This document shows, in pieces, positions 1-11,089 of a stretch of 64,000 bases of DNA (position 1 is the stretch's first letter; each line of letters begins with the position of its first letter). Source of the stretch: Neobacillus terrae (GTDB taxonomy: Bacteria; Bacillota; Bacilli; Bacillales; Cytobacillaceae); assembly GCF_011393025.1 (NCBI RefSeq), contig NZ_JAAOEO010000012.1:62001-126000 (forward strand). Reading direction: 5' to 3'. The notes under the pieces are model-generated. The model was given only the letters and a program-made list of their open reading frames with translations. It was not told where the DNA came from and searched no databases. The translations under genes were made by a program, and so were the position numbers.

Positions 1-1216
1 TTTGGCAGTTTCCAAAATCGCCAACGCCCTCTTGAATGAACTTTTGGTTTAATAAATCAACGACCATCTCAGCCATTTTTCGATAACCCGTTAATTTCCC
101 GCCAGCGATCGTGATTAAGCCAGACTCAGATTCCCATATTTCATCCTTACGCGAAATTTCTGATGCGGATTTCCCGGTTTCATGGATAAGTGGTCTTAAC
201 CCCGACCAGCTGGATTCAATATCTTTCTCCGTTATCCCTACCCCTGGAAACATAAAGTTAATCGCTTTGATTACATACTCTTTATCCGCTTTCGTTAAGC
301 GTGGATTGACCATATCCTCGTTGTATACCGTATCTGTCGTGCCAACATAGGTTTTACCATCTCTAGGAATGGCAAAGACCATTCTCTTATCTGGTGTATC
401 AAAGTAAATCGCTTGTTTAAGTGGGAAAACACTTTGGTCAAAGACAAGGTGAATTCCTTTTGTTAATTGCAGAAGCTTTCCTTTTTTCGATTGATCCATC
501 TCCCGAACCGAGTCGACCCAAGGACCCGCTGCATTGACTACCTTTTTCGCGAATATTTTATAGGCTTTGTTGGTCAACCGATCCACCACTTCTGCCCCTA
601 CAACTTTTCCATTTTCATAAAGTAACTTTTCCACTTTTGCGTAGTTTACAAGCATCGCCCCTTTAGAGACTGCTTGTTTGATGACTTCGATTGTCAATCT
701 TGCGTCATCGGTACGGTATTCCACATAATAGCCTCCGCCTTTTAATCCTTCTTTTCTTAAAAGCGGTTCACGCTTCTGCGTTTCAGATGAACTAAGCATA
801 CTGCGTCGTTCACCTTTTTTAACATCTGCTAAAAAGTCATATACTTTCAGGCCAATGGAAGTGGAGAACCTACCGAACGTTCCACCCTCTTGGATGGGTA
901 ATAGCATCCACTCAGGCGTCGTGACGTGCGGGCCATTTTCATAGACAATCGCACGCTCTTTCCCCACTTCCGCCACCATTTTTACTTCGAATTGTTTTAA
1001 ATAGCGCAAGCCGCCGTGAACGAGCTTCGTTGAACGACTAGAGGTACCTGCTGCGAAATCCTGCATTTCAACAAGACCCACTTTTATCCCCCGTGTGGCG
1101 GCATCCAAAGCAATGCCACTGCCAGTAATTCCTCCACCTATCACTAATATATCAAGGTTTTCTTTTGACATTATTGAAAGTTGTTCTAATCTTTTTTCAC
1201 TAGAAAAAGTACCCAT
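1..1216 (-). CDS. glpD: Aerobic glycerol-3-phosphate dehydrogenase (3' end outside window)
   Basis: FAD enzyme that oxidises glycerol 3-phosphate to dihydroxyacetone phosphate at the membrane and feeds electrons to quinone. Only the first 405 codons are present; the frame runs off the left edge without a stop, so about the last quarter of a protein usually near 555 residues is missing. The FAD-binding loop GGGITGSG is at residues 27-34, NAAGPWVD lies mid-protein and [12 protein letters not shown] near the cut end; these are standard GlpD signatures. The ATG at 1216 follows an AGGAG site. It is separated from glpK by its own promoter and a leader hairpin terminator, so it should need GlpP antitermination for expression. 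Confidence 0.95.
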   Translation of the reverse strand, partial: MGTFSSEKRLEQLSIMSKENLDILVIGGGITGSGIALDAATRGIKVGLVEMQDFAAGTSSRSTKLVHGGLRYLKQFEVKMVAEVGKERAIVYENGPHVTTPEWMLLPIQEGGTFGRFSTSIGLKVYDFLADVKKGERRSMLSSSETQKREPLLRKEGLKGGGYYVEYRTDDARLTIEVIKQAVSKGAMLVNYAKVEKLLYENGKVVGAEVVDRLTNKAYKIFAKKVVNAAGPWVDSVREMDQSKKGKLLQLTKGIHLVFDQSVFPLKQAIYFDTPDKRMVFAIPRDGKTYVGTTDTVYNEDMVNPRLTKADKEYVIKAINFMFPGVGITEKDIESSWSGLRPLIHETGKSASEISRKDEIWESESGLITIAGGKLTGYRKMAEMVVDLLNQKFIQEGVGDFGNCQ

Positions 1217-1254
1217 TTCAATCGCTCCTATTTTGAATTTTTTCCATATAGGTA

Positions 1255-1317
1255 AAAACAAAAAGAGACCAAAACAAACCTATACAAGTGTATTCTTGTA
1301 TACGTTGTTTGGTCTCT
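1255..1317 (-). terminator. glpD leader terminator, probable GlpP antitermination target
   Basis: In the minus-strand transcript the arm starting AGAGACCAAACAACG pairs imperfectly with the arm ending TTGTTTTGGTCTCT, with an inner CTTGTATA/TATACAAG stem, followed at once by TTTTTG and more U-rich sequence. It lies between the promoter at 1351-1379 and the glpD start. In Bacillus subtilis the GlpP protein with glycerol 3-phosphate prevents termination at such a leader; glpP is encoded just upstream here. The hairpin is seen; the GlpP link is by analogy. Confidence 0.8.
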
Positions 1318-1350
1318 CCTAATCTCCAACCAATATATTAACTTATTAAA

Positions 1351-1379
1351 AATATACCATATTCTTACTGATGATGCAA
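1351..1379 (-). promoter_or_regulatory. Sigma-A promoter of glpD
   Basis: On the minus strand TTGCAT (1374-1379) and TATATT (1351-1356) are separated by 17 bp, directly after the glpK stop codon. The transcript would start near 1344, giving an untranslated leader of about 128 nt that contains the hairpin terminator. Confidence 0.6.
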
Positions 1380-1382
1380 TTA

Positions 1383-2888
<1,506 letters not shown>

Positions 2889-3449
2889 CTATTTTTCTGA
2901 ATAGTAATCCCAAAGTTCCACTTTAGAAGTCGTCACAGCAATGGCCCCCGCTTCAATCGCCTCGTTAACATCATTGACCGTCCGGATTAATCCACCTGCG
3001 AACACAGGGATACCTGTACTCTCTTTGATTTCTCGAATCATACTTGGGATAATCCCTGGCAATACCTCGATAAAATCAGGCTGTACTTTCTTGATGACGT
3101 CACACGTTTTTTCAACTGCATTGGAATCAAGCAAGAATAATCGTTGAATCGCATAGATCCCTTTTTGTTTGGCTTTAGCGATGACAGCAGCTCTTGTAGA
3201 AATTAAGCCAGCCGGTTTTACTAGTTGGCATAAAAATTCAGCTGCATGTTCGTCATTCTTTAATCCTTGGATTAAATCAACATGAATAAACAGCTTTTTG
3301 TTTACCCGATTTGCTGCTTTTACAAAACTAGGGATTTGGGCAATCTGACTATCCAGCACAACCCCATATTCGTACGTACTCTCCAAAAACCGGTCAAGCC
3401 CTTTGCCATTCTTTATCGATGGCAGTATCGTTTGATGTTGGAAGGTCAT
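2889..3449 (-). CDS. glpP: Glycerol-3-phosphate responsive antiterminator
   Basis: RNA-binding antiterminator that, with glycerol 3-phosphate, lets polymerase read through leader terminators of glp genes. The 186 residues are full length; recognisable stretches are [26 protein letters not shown] and [13 protein letters not shown], and the TIM-barrel-like end [19 protein letters not shown]. The ATG follows AAAGAGGT. It heads the minus-strand order glpP-glpK-glpD. The 66-bp gap upstream to the next gene holds an AT-rich inverted repeat but no clear sigma-A promoter. Confidence 0.93.
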   Translation of the reverse strand: MTFQHQTILPSIKNGKGLDRFLESTYEYGVVLDSQIAQIPSFVKAANRVNKKLFIHVDLIQGLKNDEHAAEFLCQLVKPAGLISTRAAVIAKAKQKGIYAIQRLFLLDSNAVEKTCDVIKKVQPDFIEVLPGIIPSMIREIKESTGIPVFAGGLIRTVNDVNEAIEAGAIAVTTSKVELWDYYSEK

Positions 3450-3515
3450 AAAATACCTCTTTTCTTACTATCTTATCGCTTTTTTCGACTAAAAAAAGAA
3501 AAATATAATGAGACC

Positions 3516-4352
3516 TTATGCCCGATTATATTTTTCCCTGAGAAAGGAGATACTTCTATCAATATATGGTTCCTTTGTTTCTTCTAGTAATATATTAATG
3601 AACGGTTTTTTCTCTTTTATAAATTTGAACACTGTATCGTAATTCAGCAGTCCTTCTCCGACGGTTGTTGTCTTTATACTATTATCTTCTATTATAAAAT
3701 CCTTGGCGTGCAGGATCACGATTCGGTCTCCAAATAGTTCAAACGCTTCTGCGATCACAGATTCTTGGTTTTGGTAGTTGTCAATCGTTAAATAATTGAC
3801 TGGATCAAAGATAACTTGAAGATTGTTAGAATTGACACTCTCGAGGAGTCTTTTCATCATTCTAGGTGAGTATACAGGATGATTAACTCCACCCTCTATC
3901 CCAACGATTACTCCGAATTTCTCTGCCTCCCCCACAAGCTCCCGAACACTTTTAACCACTTCAAGAAACGGTTCTTCTTTAAAATTCTCTTCAGTATAGA
4001 CAATATCCGGGTTAACATTTCCCGTTTCAGTTCCAACAATACTGCATCCAAAATCTCTGGCAAAGCGAAGATGCTCCTTGAATCGGTCCAAAGCTTTTCT
4101 TCTTTCATTCAAATCTGGATGGATCATATTGATGTAACATCCTAAGACGGCAATTTGAATATTTTGCTGGCGGAACGCTTTTCCGATATGATAGGTCATT
4201 CCAGGGCTTAGCCCTCCTAAGCCGGTGTTTATATCGGGAAAAGATTTGCTTAACGCTAACTGAACAGATGTTAACCCTTTAGAAGAAATTTCCCTTACTA
4301 ATTCCTCCAATGATAAATTTTCAAGATCATGTGCCCTGATACCAATATTCAT
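3516..4352 (-). CDS. TIM-barrel sugar phosphate isomerase/epimerase family protein
   Basis: Xylose-isomerase-like TIM barrel (AP endonuclease 2 superfamily) of 278 residues. Likely metal ligands are visible in order: Glu in VGIEGG, Asp in VIFDPVN, His in VILHAKD and Glu in LLEET. Such proteins isomerise or epimerise sugars or keto-sugars; the exact substrate cannot be read from sequence. Start ATG follows GAGGTGG. It is the last gene of the uronate block, downstream of kduD across a T-rich hairpin terminator, so it is probably expressed by read-through. A role in converting a uronate-derived ketose is inferred from location only. Confidence 0.8.
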   Translation of the reverse strand: MNIGIRAHDLENLSLEELVREISSKGLTSVQLALSKSFPDINTGLGGLSPGMTYHIGKAFRQQNIQIAVLGCYINMIHPDLNERRKALDRFKEHLRFARDFGCSIVGTETGNVNPDIVYTEENFKEEPFLEVVKSVRELVGEAEKFGVIVGIEGGVNHPVYSPRMMKRLLESVNSNNLQVIFDPVNYLTIDNYQNQESVIAEAFELFGDRIVILHAKDFIIEDNSIKTTTVGEGLLNYDTVFKFIKEKKPFINILLEETKEPYIDRSISFLREKYNRA

Positions 4353-4381
4353 GCTTCAACCACCTCGAATATGCTTATGAT

Positions 4382-4425
4382 AAAAAAAGTAAGCCGTATC
4401 GTGAAGTGATTAGGGCTTACTTTTT
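4382..4425 (-). terminator. Terminator between kduD and the isomerase gene
   Basis: Minus-strand arm AAAGTAAGCC pairs with GGCTTACTTT around a loop of about 18 nt, then a run of seven T. Only about 30 nt separate it from the next start codon, so the downstream gene seems to depend on incomplete termination. Confidence 0.75.
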
Positions 4426-4429
4426 AAAT

Positions 4430-5212
4430 TTATCTTGCCAGCCATCCGCCATCTACAACAAGCGTATGTCCATTCATATAATCAGACGCTTTGCTTGCTA
4501 AGAAAACGACGGCACCCATTAAATCGGCAGGGGCAGCCCACCTTGCTGCCGGAATACGTGATAGAATTTCTGCATTTCGTTTCTCATCTTCACGGATAGG
4601 CGCCGTATTTTTCGTGGCAACATATCCTGGCGCAATAGCATTTGTTTGAATTCCATATTCGGCTAATTCATTGGCAAATGATTTAGTCAAACCTGCAACT
4701 GCATGTTTACTTGCCGTATAGGGAGGAACAAATTTTCCGCCTTGGAAGGACAGCATCGATGCGATATTGATAATCTTTCCACTCTTTTGTTCCATCATCA
4801 CTTTTGCAGCTTCTTGGCTTAGAAAATAAACAGCATTCAGATTAAGATCCATCACCGCATCCCAATCCTCTTGTTGATACTCTACCAACGGAGCACGACG
4901 AATGGTGCCTGCATTGTTCACAAGAATATCAATTCTACCGAATTCCTTTAGACACTCAGAAACGACTTCCTTAATGATTTCCCTATTCGCTAAATCGGCC
5001 TGGAAAAATTCTACCCGGCCACCCTCTTTTTCAATAAGTTCCTTCGTTTCATCCCAATTAGTTCCATGGGTGACAACAAATAAATCGGCACCTGCCTTAG
5101 CAAGTGCTACCGCATAGGCTTGACCAAGTCCGGTGTTACCACCTGTTACAATCGCAACCTGACCAGCCAATGAGAAAAAATCCAATGAGAATTCGTTCAA
5201 TTGAATTGTCAT
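4430..5212 (-). CDS. kduD: 2-dehydro-3-deoxy-D-gluconate 5-dehydrogenase
   Basis: Short-chain dehydrogenase of 260 residues that interconverts 2,5-diketo-3-deoxygluconate and 2-keto-3-deoxygluconate with NAD(H), the step after KduI. The Rossmann loop TGGNTGLG is at about residues 23-30, NNAG follows, and the catalytic set includes Ser in IINIASML and YTASK. The C-terminus ends VVDGGWLAR as in KduD. ATG follows AAGGGGG. It lies 33 bp after kduI in the same orientation. Placement next to kduI, kdgK and kdgA supports KduD over other SDRs. Confidence 0.92.
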   Translation of the reverse strand: MTIQLNEFSLDFFSLAGQVAIVTGGNTGLGQAYAVALAKAGADLFVVTHGTNWDETKELIEKEGGRVEFFQADLANREIIKEVVSECLKEFGRIDILVNNAGTIRRAPLVEYQQEDWDAVMDLNLNAVYFLSQEAAKVMMEQKSGKIINIASMLSFQGGKFVPPYTASKHAVAGLTKSFANELAEYGIQTNAIAPGYVATKNTAPIREDEKRNAEILSRIPAARWAAPADLMGAVVFLASKASDYMNGHTLVVDGGWLAR

Positions 5213-5245
5213 CTTTAAACCCCCTTCTTGTTAAAACTAAATCTA

Positions 5246-6082
5246 CTACCTTAGTTGTTCCATTTTGACATGGTCCATGTCATCATAGGTAATGTTTTCT
5301 CCGCACATACCCCAAATAAAGGTATAGTTACTAGTAGCGGTCCCTGTATGTATCGACCAGCTAGGTGAAATAGCTGCTTGTTCGTTTTTCATGACTAAGT
5401 GTCTTGTTTCATCCGGTTTCCCCATGAAATGAAAGACGCGTGTATCTGGCTCCATATCAAAGTACAAATAGACTTCCATGCGACGCTCGTGAGTATGGCA
5501 AGGCATGGTATTCCAAACACTTCCCGGAGATAGCATGGTTAGTCCCATTTGAAGCTGACAGCTTTCACATACTTTTGGGTGGACATATTGATAGATTTTC
5601 CGTTCATTTAAGGTTCCCGGAGCTCCAGCCTCTAAAGGTTTAATTTCATTAATATCTATTTTTACTGTTGGATAGGTATGATGGGCTGGCGTTGAATTAA
5701 TATAGAATTTCGCAGGGTTCATTGGATCCTTTGATCGGAATAATACTTCCTTCGTTCCTCTACCAACATACAGGCCATCACGACGTTGCATGTTATATTC
5801 CTCGCCATCAAGAATGACAAGACCGTCTCCGCCAATATTAATAATTCCCAGCTCACGGCGTTCAAGAAAGTAACTGACACCTAATTCTTTATCGAGCTTA
5901 ATTGTCAATTCTTCTTCTGCCGGTGTCACTCCACCAAAAATCATGCGATCGGCATGGGTGTAAGTTAAACGTACTTTTCCTGGTGCAAAAATGGTTTCAA
6001 CTAAAAAATTTTCTCTTAATTCATCCGTATTAAATCTTTTAATTTCTTCCGGGTGGTTTGCATAACGCGTTTCCATTTCCAT
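5246..6082 (-). CDS. kduI: 5-dehydro-4-deoxy-D-glucuronate isomerase
   Basis: Cupin-fold isomerase converting 5-keto-4-deoxyuronate, which forms spontaneously from unsaturated uronic acid, into 2,5-diketo-3-deoxygluconate. The 278 residues match the family. The opening METRYANHPEE and the metal-site region NTMPCHTHERRMEVYLYF are hallmarks; His and Glu of HTHERRMEVY are the zinc ligands. Start ATG is 9 nt after AGGAGG. It sits between kdgK and kduD with ~30-bp gaps, consistent with one transcript. Confidence 0.96.
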   Translation of the reverse strand: MEMETRYANHPEEIKRFNTDELRENFLVETIFAPGKVRLTYTHADRMIFGGVTPAEEELTIKLDKELGVSYFLERRELGIINIGGDGLVILDGEEYNMQRRDGLYVGRGTKEVLFRSKDPMNPAKFYINSTPAHHTYPTVKIDINEIKPLEAGAPGTLNERKIYQYVHPKVCESCQLQMGLTMLSPGSVWNTMPCHTHERRMEVYLYFDMEPDTRVFHFMGKPDETRHLVMKNEQAAISPSWSIHTGTATSNYTFIWGMCGENITYDDMDHVKMEQLR

Positions 6083-6112
6083 GATCCATGTCCTCCTATA
6101 AAGCTTCTATTT

Positions 6113-7126
6113 TTAACGAACAATTTTACCAGGTTCACTTTCAGCAAATGCCATAATTTCATCCTTCGAAAAGGTGCTGCAATCCCCATTTACCGTATGC
6201 TTTAAGACAGAGGCTGCTGTAGCAAATGTGATAACCTGTTGCGGCGGCATTTTTTCGATAATCCCGTATAAAATACCAGCTGCAAAAGCATCACCCCCGC
6301 CCACACGGTCAACAATATGATCAATATTGTGCTCTTTTGACTGATACAACGTCCCATTTAAAAATAAATTCCCTTGCAATGTATTGTTCGAGGCAGAAAT
6401 AACGTTTCGAAAAGTCGAATATAAGTATTTGATATTCGGATACATTTCTGCTATTTTTTCATAGTAATACATAAGCTGCTGCTCTTTATTAAATGTATGG
6501 TCTGCTTTTTGGATGTTTAATAGATAAAGAGCATCTAATCCACCGCATGAACAGATATCAACATAGGGAAGAAACGGGGTAATCGCTTCCGCCGCCTCCT
6601 TTTGGTTCCATAGCTTTGAACGATAATTAAAGTCAAAACTTGTTGTGACACCTAGCTCTTTAGCTTTCATCAATGCCAGCAATGTTACTTCTTTTAACGG
6701 ATTAGATAACGCTGGTGTTATACCTGTAACGTGAAAGAGTTCAGCACCTTGAAAAATCTCAGCAAAGCTAACCTCATCAACGGTAAGCTGAGAAAAGCTT
6801 GAATGCTTCCGGTCGTAAGTGACTTGCGCACTTCTGGCACCCGCTCCTGTTTCCAAGTAATAGGTACCTAAGCGCTCTCCGCCCTTCAACAAGTAGCCCG
6901 TATTTACACCAAACGACCGTAAATGTCGTTCCGCTGCCAACCCAAGGGGATTATTCGGCACTTTACCAACAAAGTAAGCTTCATATCCAAAATTGGCCAG
7001 CGCAACGGCAACATTGGCTTCCGCACCACCATAATGCAAGGAAAGCTGATCGGATTGAAAAAGTCGTTCTCCATGATTGGTAGATAGCCGAAGCATTATT
7101 TCTCCTAAGGTGACAATCTTTTTCAT
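6113..7126 (-). CDS. kdgK: 2-dehydro-3-deoxygluconokinase
   Basis: PfkB-family sugar kinase of 337 residues that phosphorylates 2-keto-3-deoxygluconate to KDPG. The N-terminal GEIMLRLS and YGGAEANVAVALANFG and the C-terminal catalytic motif RVGGGDAFAAG (around residues 270-280, Asp as base) are clear. The start overlaps the kdgA stop by four bases (ATGA), so translation is coupled. Order kdgA-kdgK-kduI-kduD delivers unsaturated uronates to the lower Entner-Doudoroff aldolase. Confidence 0.94.
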   Translation of the reverse strand: MKKIVTLGEIMLRLSTNHGERLFQSDQLSLHYGGAEANVAVALANFGYEAYFVGKVPNNPLGLAAERHLRSFGVNTGYLLKGGERLGTYYLETGAGARSAQVTYDRKHSSFSQLTVDEVSFAEIFQGAELFHVTGITPALSNPLKEVTLLALMKAKELGVTTSFDFNYRSKLWNQKEAAEAITPFLPYVDICSCGGLDALYLLNIQKADHTFNKEQQLMYYYEKIAEMYPNIKYLYSTFRNVISASNNTLQGNLFLNGTLYQSKEHNIDHIVDRVGGGDAFAAGILYGIIEKMPPQQVITFATAASVLKHTVNGDCSTFSKDEIMAFAESEPGKIVR

Positions 7127-7773
7127 AGGTTTTTCCTTCTCGCTTCTTTAACTTTTTCTACATACTGAACGGCAAAGTCAGTGATTTTTTCATAGTCTCC
7201 CGTTTTGGCAGGAGCAATCAAATTACCGCCAACGCCAACGGCTACACAGCCATTTTGAATCCACTGATGGACATTTTCGAGGCTGACTCCCCCTGTCGGC
7301 ATCAAATTCACCTGTGGAAGCGGCGCTTTTACTGCTTTGACAATGTCTGGTCCAAATGCATTTCCAGGAAAAAGCTTGATAATATCCACACCGGCTTCTA
7401 GGGCACATTTCATTTCTGTAATGGTCATACACCCTGCCATATAGGGAATTTGATATAGATTACACAATTTGGCCGTTTCTTCGTCAAAGCAAGGACTTAC
7501 AACGAACTGAGCCCCTGCCAAAATAGCAATCCTTGCCGTGGCCGCATCAAGAACGGTTCCTGCTCCAATGACAACATCACTATCTTGATAGGTTGCAGCC
7601 AATCCTTTGATAACCTCAACAGCACTATCAACCGTAAAGGTTACTTCAATACCTAAAATGCCTCCCTTTACACAGGCTGCTGATATCTTAATCGCTTCCT
7701 CCTTAGAGTCAGCTCTTACAACCGCTACCACTCCACAATCAGTTATTCTGGAAAGAACATTTAATTTGTTCAT
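7123..7773 (-). CDS. kdgA: KDPG / KHG aldolase
   Basis: Class I aldolase of 216 residues cleaving 2-keto-3-deoxy-6-phosphogluconate to pyruvate and glyceraldehyde 3-phosphate. The Schiff-base lysine is Lys133 in IIKLFPGN and the catalytic glutamate is Glu43 in GIEVTF; PTGGVSLENV binds the phosphate end. ATG follows GGAGG and overlaps the stop of the upstream GH31 gene by four bases. This completes conversion of the uronate to central metabolites. Confidence 0.94.
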   Translation of the reverse strand: MNKLNVLSRITDCGVVAVVRADSKEEAIKISAACVKGGILGIEVTFTVDSAVEVIKGLAATYQDSDVVIGAGTVLDAATARIAILAGAQFVVSPCFDEETAKLCNLYQIPYMAGCMTITEMKCALEAGVDIIKLFPGNAFGPDIVKAVKAPLPQVNLMPTGGVSLENVHQWIQNGCVAVGVGGNLIAPAKTGDYEKITDFAVQYVEKVKEARRKNL

Positions 7774-10196
7774 CGCTGCCTCCAGTTGTCTCTATTCAGA
7801 CTGTATTGTTCAAGTTGTACACGAACTGGCCGACCTGTACTTATTACCTCACCATTAACATAAAGGTTCCGTTTTTCCGTCTTTGGCAAATAGATACTTA
7901 CAGAATCATAAGGAAGTCGATAATTCCCTTCCATAGATATATTGATTTCTACACTTTCTTTAGTAGTCTTCATATCTACTAATAGGAATGAAGACTCCCC
8001 TTTTGTATAGTTTAATGAAATCCCGTCATCTTCATAGAATCGTTCACTTACCTGCTCTTCCCTAAAGGAAGGATATAGACGTATTCCTCTTGCATCCTCC
8101 GATTTATTTTTAAACGTGATTTCCCCATCACGAATCGGGAAAGCGGAACCCGCCTGTGCAAAAAGCGGAATGACGTCAAGTGGTGAGTCTACGATAATGG
8201 TTTGACCGCCTTCATACCATTGATCAGAATTCATATCGTACCAGCCCTTATCATTTTCCGGCAGATACACACTTCGTTGAACCGCTCCTTTTTCTACTAC
8301 ACTGCAAACCAACAAATTTTCTCCAACCATAAAGTCATCATTTTCTTCGAAAGTTTTTGAATCATGTTCAAAATAATAAAAGGCAGGCGTAAGAATTGGT
8401 TTATATTCTTGATTTGCTTTATGTAACAAATGGTAAAAATACGGAATCCACTTCACACGTTCTTTCATAAATGTCCGAATAATCCCGATTTGTTCCGGAT
8501 ACATCCAGGGAACATTGACGGATTGGTCTTCATTCCAGGAATGAATGGTGAATCTTGGATGGAAGATGCCATTTTGAATCCATCTGATAAATAATTCTGG
8601 TTCTGGTGCTAAACCGCTAAAACCGCCAACATCATGGCCAAAATTATAGATACCGGACAAACTCATGCTTAACCCCATCTTGATATTAAATCGCAGTGTT
8701 TTCCATTCCGTTAAATTATCTCCCGACCATGTTTGCACATAACGCTGCATGCCAGGCATGCCTGATCTTGAGATTAAATAGGGTCTACTATTAGGAGCAA
8801 ATTCTTTTTGAGCTTCATAAGACGACTTGAGCATTAACAGCGTTTGAATGGGTTTAATATACTCGACAGGAATGCTCTTGCCAAAACCAGTGGCACGTGC
8901 CTGTTTATTCCAGACTTCAAATTCATTGTTATCATTCCAAGTGGAGTCAATCCCAAAGGATAAGAGTTGCTCCTTGACATTTTCCTTCCACCATTGGATA
9001 GTCTCCGGATTCGTAAAATCAAGATAGGATCCATCATCATCCCAAAATTGGACTAATTCAGGGTCTTGGTTATTCTCCGATTTTATAAACATTCCCTTTT
9101 CAGCTAGTTCAGGGTATTGCGGATGGTCCTGAAGTAAACATGGTTTAATATTGGCACAAACATGTAACCCATTCTCATGGAAATGATGGTTCATCGCATG
9201 CGGGTCAGGTATTTTATCGTAATCCCAATTAAATACATACCTCTTGTCGCCAATAGTGGTATATCCAGAGGACAACTGGAAGGAATCACAAGGAATATCA
9301 TATTCCACACAAGAATCAACAAATTTCTTTAATTGTTCTTGTGCATCTGGCGCATCCGTATAAGTCATCGTCGACCCAGAATAACCAAGACTCCATTTTG
9401 GAGGAAAAATTGTCCTGCCAGTAAGCTTAGAATATTTTTCAACGACGTTATGAATATTCGGGCCCAAAATGAAATAATAATCCAGGTCGCCTTTTACTGC
9501 GTAATAATACCTGTAAAAGCCATGATAATTGTCAAGCTCAGCACCAAGATCAAAAATAGAGTCGGAGTAATTATCATAAAAGAGTCCATAAGATAGTTTC
9601 GTTTTTTGATTATGGGTAAGATAAAATGGGATGTGCTTATAAAGCGGATCAGTAAACTCAGCATCATAACCCATGGCGTCAATGGTTTTCATGATATAAC
9701 GCTTCCTGGTCTTATTTAGTGTTCCACTTTTCTCCCCTAGACCGTAATAGCTATCCTCTTTGTACCGTTCAAGATAATGATAGACCCCGTCTCCAAGCTT
9801 GTTATTATAGTTATAACTCTGCGTTTTACGATCATTCGCTACTAAAATTTCTCCGCCATTTATTTTTGCATACCAAGAGATCTTAAAGCCCTCTAATTGA
9901 ATGACTGCCTTTAAAAAATGTGTTTCAATGATTACTCGCTCACTACCCACTTCTTTTTGAAAGGCAGGTAACGAGAAAGGAGTTAAATCAAAACGGTCTC
10001 TTCCTTCAAAAGGAATGTCTTCAGCATCCGGGGCAATTGACCAAGTTGTCATTAGGGCTGGTTCACGATCAGACGACATAAATACTCTGCATAAATCTTC
10101 TTCTAAAACCATAAAGATGATTTTCTTATCATTACATTCAAAGAAAAGCTGATTATTTTCTTCCTTAATAAAATCAAACTTCCAAGCCAAGCTCAT
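7770..10196 (-). CDS. Glycoside hydrolase family 31 (alpha-glucosidase/alpha-xylosidase type)
   Basis: Retaining alpha-glycosidase of 808 residues. An N-terminal beta-sandwich leads into the catalytic barrel; the nucleophile is Asp422 in WNDNNEF and the acid/base Asp lies in WSGDNLTEW; PYLISRSGMPGMQR is also typical of GH31. There is no signal peptide, so it acts inside the cell on imported oligosaccharide. The start is taken at the ATG preceded by AGGTGA, three codons inside the longest frame. Activity could be on alpha-glucose, alpha-xylose or alpha-galactose; sequence alone does not settle this. Its presence in a uronate operon suggests a mixed substrate with an alpha-linked neutral sugar. 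Confidence 0.88.
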   Translation of the reverse strand: MSLAWKFDFIKEENNQLFFECNDKKIIFMVLEEDLCRVFMSSDREPALMTTWSIAPDAEDIPFEGRDRFDLTPFSLPAFQKEVGSERVIIETHFLKAVIQLEGFKISWYAKINGGEILVANDRKTQSYNYNNKLGDGVYHYLERYKEDSYYGLGEKSGTLNKTRKRYIMKTIDAMGYDAEFTDPLYKHIPFYLTHNQKTKLSYGLFYDNYSDSIFDLGAELDNYHGFYRYYYAVKGDLDYYFILGPNIHNVVEKYSKLTGRTIFPPKWSLGYSGSTMTYTDAPDAQEQLKKFVDSCVEYDIPCDSFQLSSGYTTIGDKRYVFNWDYDKIPDPHAMNHHFHENGLHVCANIKPCLLQDHPQYPELAEKGMFIKSENNQDPELVQFWDDDGSYLDFTNPETIQWWKENVKEQLLSFGIDSTWNDNNEFEVWNKQARATGFGKSIPVEYIKPIQTLLMLKSSYEAQKEFAPNSRPYLISRSGMPGMQRYVQTWSGDNLTEWKTLRFNIKMGLSMSLSGIYNFGHDVGGFSGLAPEPELFIRWIQNGIFHPRFTIHSWNEDQSVNVPWMYPEQIGIIRTFMKERVKWIPYFYHLLHKANQEYKPILTPAFYYFEHDSKTFEENDDFMVGENLLVCSVVEKGAVQRSVYLPENDKGWYDMNSDQWYEGGQTIIVDSPLDVIPLFAQAGSAFPIRDGEITFKNKSEDARGIRLYPSFREEQVSERFYEDDGISLNYTKGESSFLLVDMKTTKESVEINISMEGNYRLPYDSVSIYLPKTEKRNLYVNGEVISTGRPVRVQLEQYSLNRDNWRQR

Positions 10197-10224
10197 GATT
10201 TTCACCTATTCGCATTTTTTTAAA

Positions 10225-10254
10225 ACAGAGATAAACCGCTTGGATTATCTCTGT
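10225..10254 (-). terminator. Perfect 10-bp hairpin between transporter and GH31 genes
   Basis: Minus-strand ACAGAGATAA pairs perfectly with TTATCTCTGT around a 10-nt loop, followed by TTTTAAAAAAA. It lies in the 74-bp gap between the last permease and the GH31 gene and may be a partial terminator or an mRNA-processing or stabilising site that sets transporter and enzyme levels apart. Confidence 0.6.
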
Positions 10255-10270
10255 AAATTTGATCCATCTA

Positions 10271-11089
10271 TTAATCTTTCATACCAGAAGTGGCCATCCC
10301 CTGAATAAACTGCTTTTGGAATATCAAAAACACAATTAAGACAGGGATCATAGTTACGACTGACATCGCCAGCAGGCTTCCCCAGTCCACATTATATTCA
10401 CCAATGAAATTGGATAACGCTAATTGGACGGTATATTTCGTCGGATCACTAATAACAATCAATGGCCAAATAAAGTCGTCCCATCTCCACATGAATGAAA
10501 AGATGGCGAGGACAGAAATAATTGGTTTAGCAATTGGAACAATCAGTTTCCAGAAAATCTTCCACTCGCCAGCACCATCTATTCTAGCCGCTTCAATAAG
10601 CTCATTAGGTACGGTCAACAAATACTGTCTAATCAGAAATACCCCAGTCGGTGTTGCGGCTGGAGGAATAATAATTCCCCAAAGAGAATTGTACAATCCT
10701 AGTTTGCTAATGACCGTAAAAATGGGGGTCATAATGACTTCAAGGGGAATCATTAAGGTTGAGATAAATCCGATTAACAACCATGTATCCCCTTTAAAGC
10801 GATACTTGGCAAGAGCATAGCCAGCCATTGTGTTAACTAATAAGGTCAGGATCGTAGCCGTTACCGTCACAAACGTACTATTTAGAAAATAGCTACCGAA
10901 ATTCCCTTTTTCAAAGGCTGTAATAAAGTTTTTTAAAGTTGGATGATCCGGAATAAACTTTGGAGGCCAACTATATAATTCGGTAGAATCTTTTATCGAG
11001 GATAGAACTACCCAGATTACTGGAAAAATAAAGATACAAACTAGAACAATTAAAGCTAAATATACGAGAATATTAGACTTCTTTTTCAA
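10271..11089 (-). CDS. Carbohydrate ABC transporter permease (MalG/YesQ type)
   Basis: Inner-membrane permease of 272 residues with about six hydrophobic segments. The EAA loop that contacts the ATPase is visible as ELIEAARIDGAGEWKIFWK. I take TTG at 11089 as the start: it overlaps the upstream permease stop (ATTGA) and follows an AGGAGG inside the end of that gene. It works with the other permease and the lipoprotein. No ATPase is encoded nearby; in Bacillus such importers borrow a shared ATPase of the MsmX type, which is inferred here. Confidence 0.92.
   Translation of the reverse strand: MKKKSNILVYLALIVLVCIFIFPVIWVVLSSIKDSTELYSWPPKFIPDHPTLKNFITAFEKGNFGSYFLNSTFVTVTATILTLLVNTMAGYALAKYRFKGDTWLLIGFISTLMIPLEVIMTPIFTVISKLGLYNSLWGIIIPPAATPTGVFLIRQYLLTVPNELIEAARIDGAGEWKIFWKLIVPIAKPIISVLAIFSFMWRWDDFIWPLIVISDPTKYTVQLALSNFIGEYNVDWGSLLAMSVVTMIPVLIVFLIFQKQFIQGMATSGMKD

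Noticed and set aside
3450-3515. Promoter for glpP
   Set aside because: Only an AT-rich inverted repeat and weak -10-like words; no -35/-10 pair at proper spacing.
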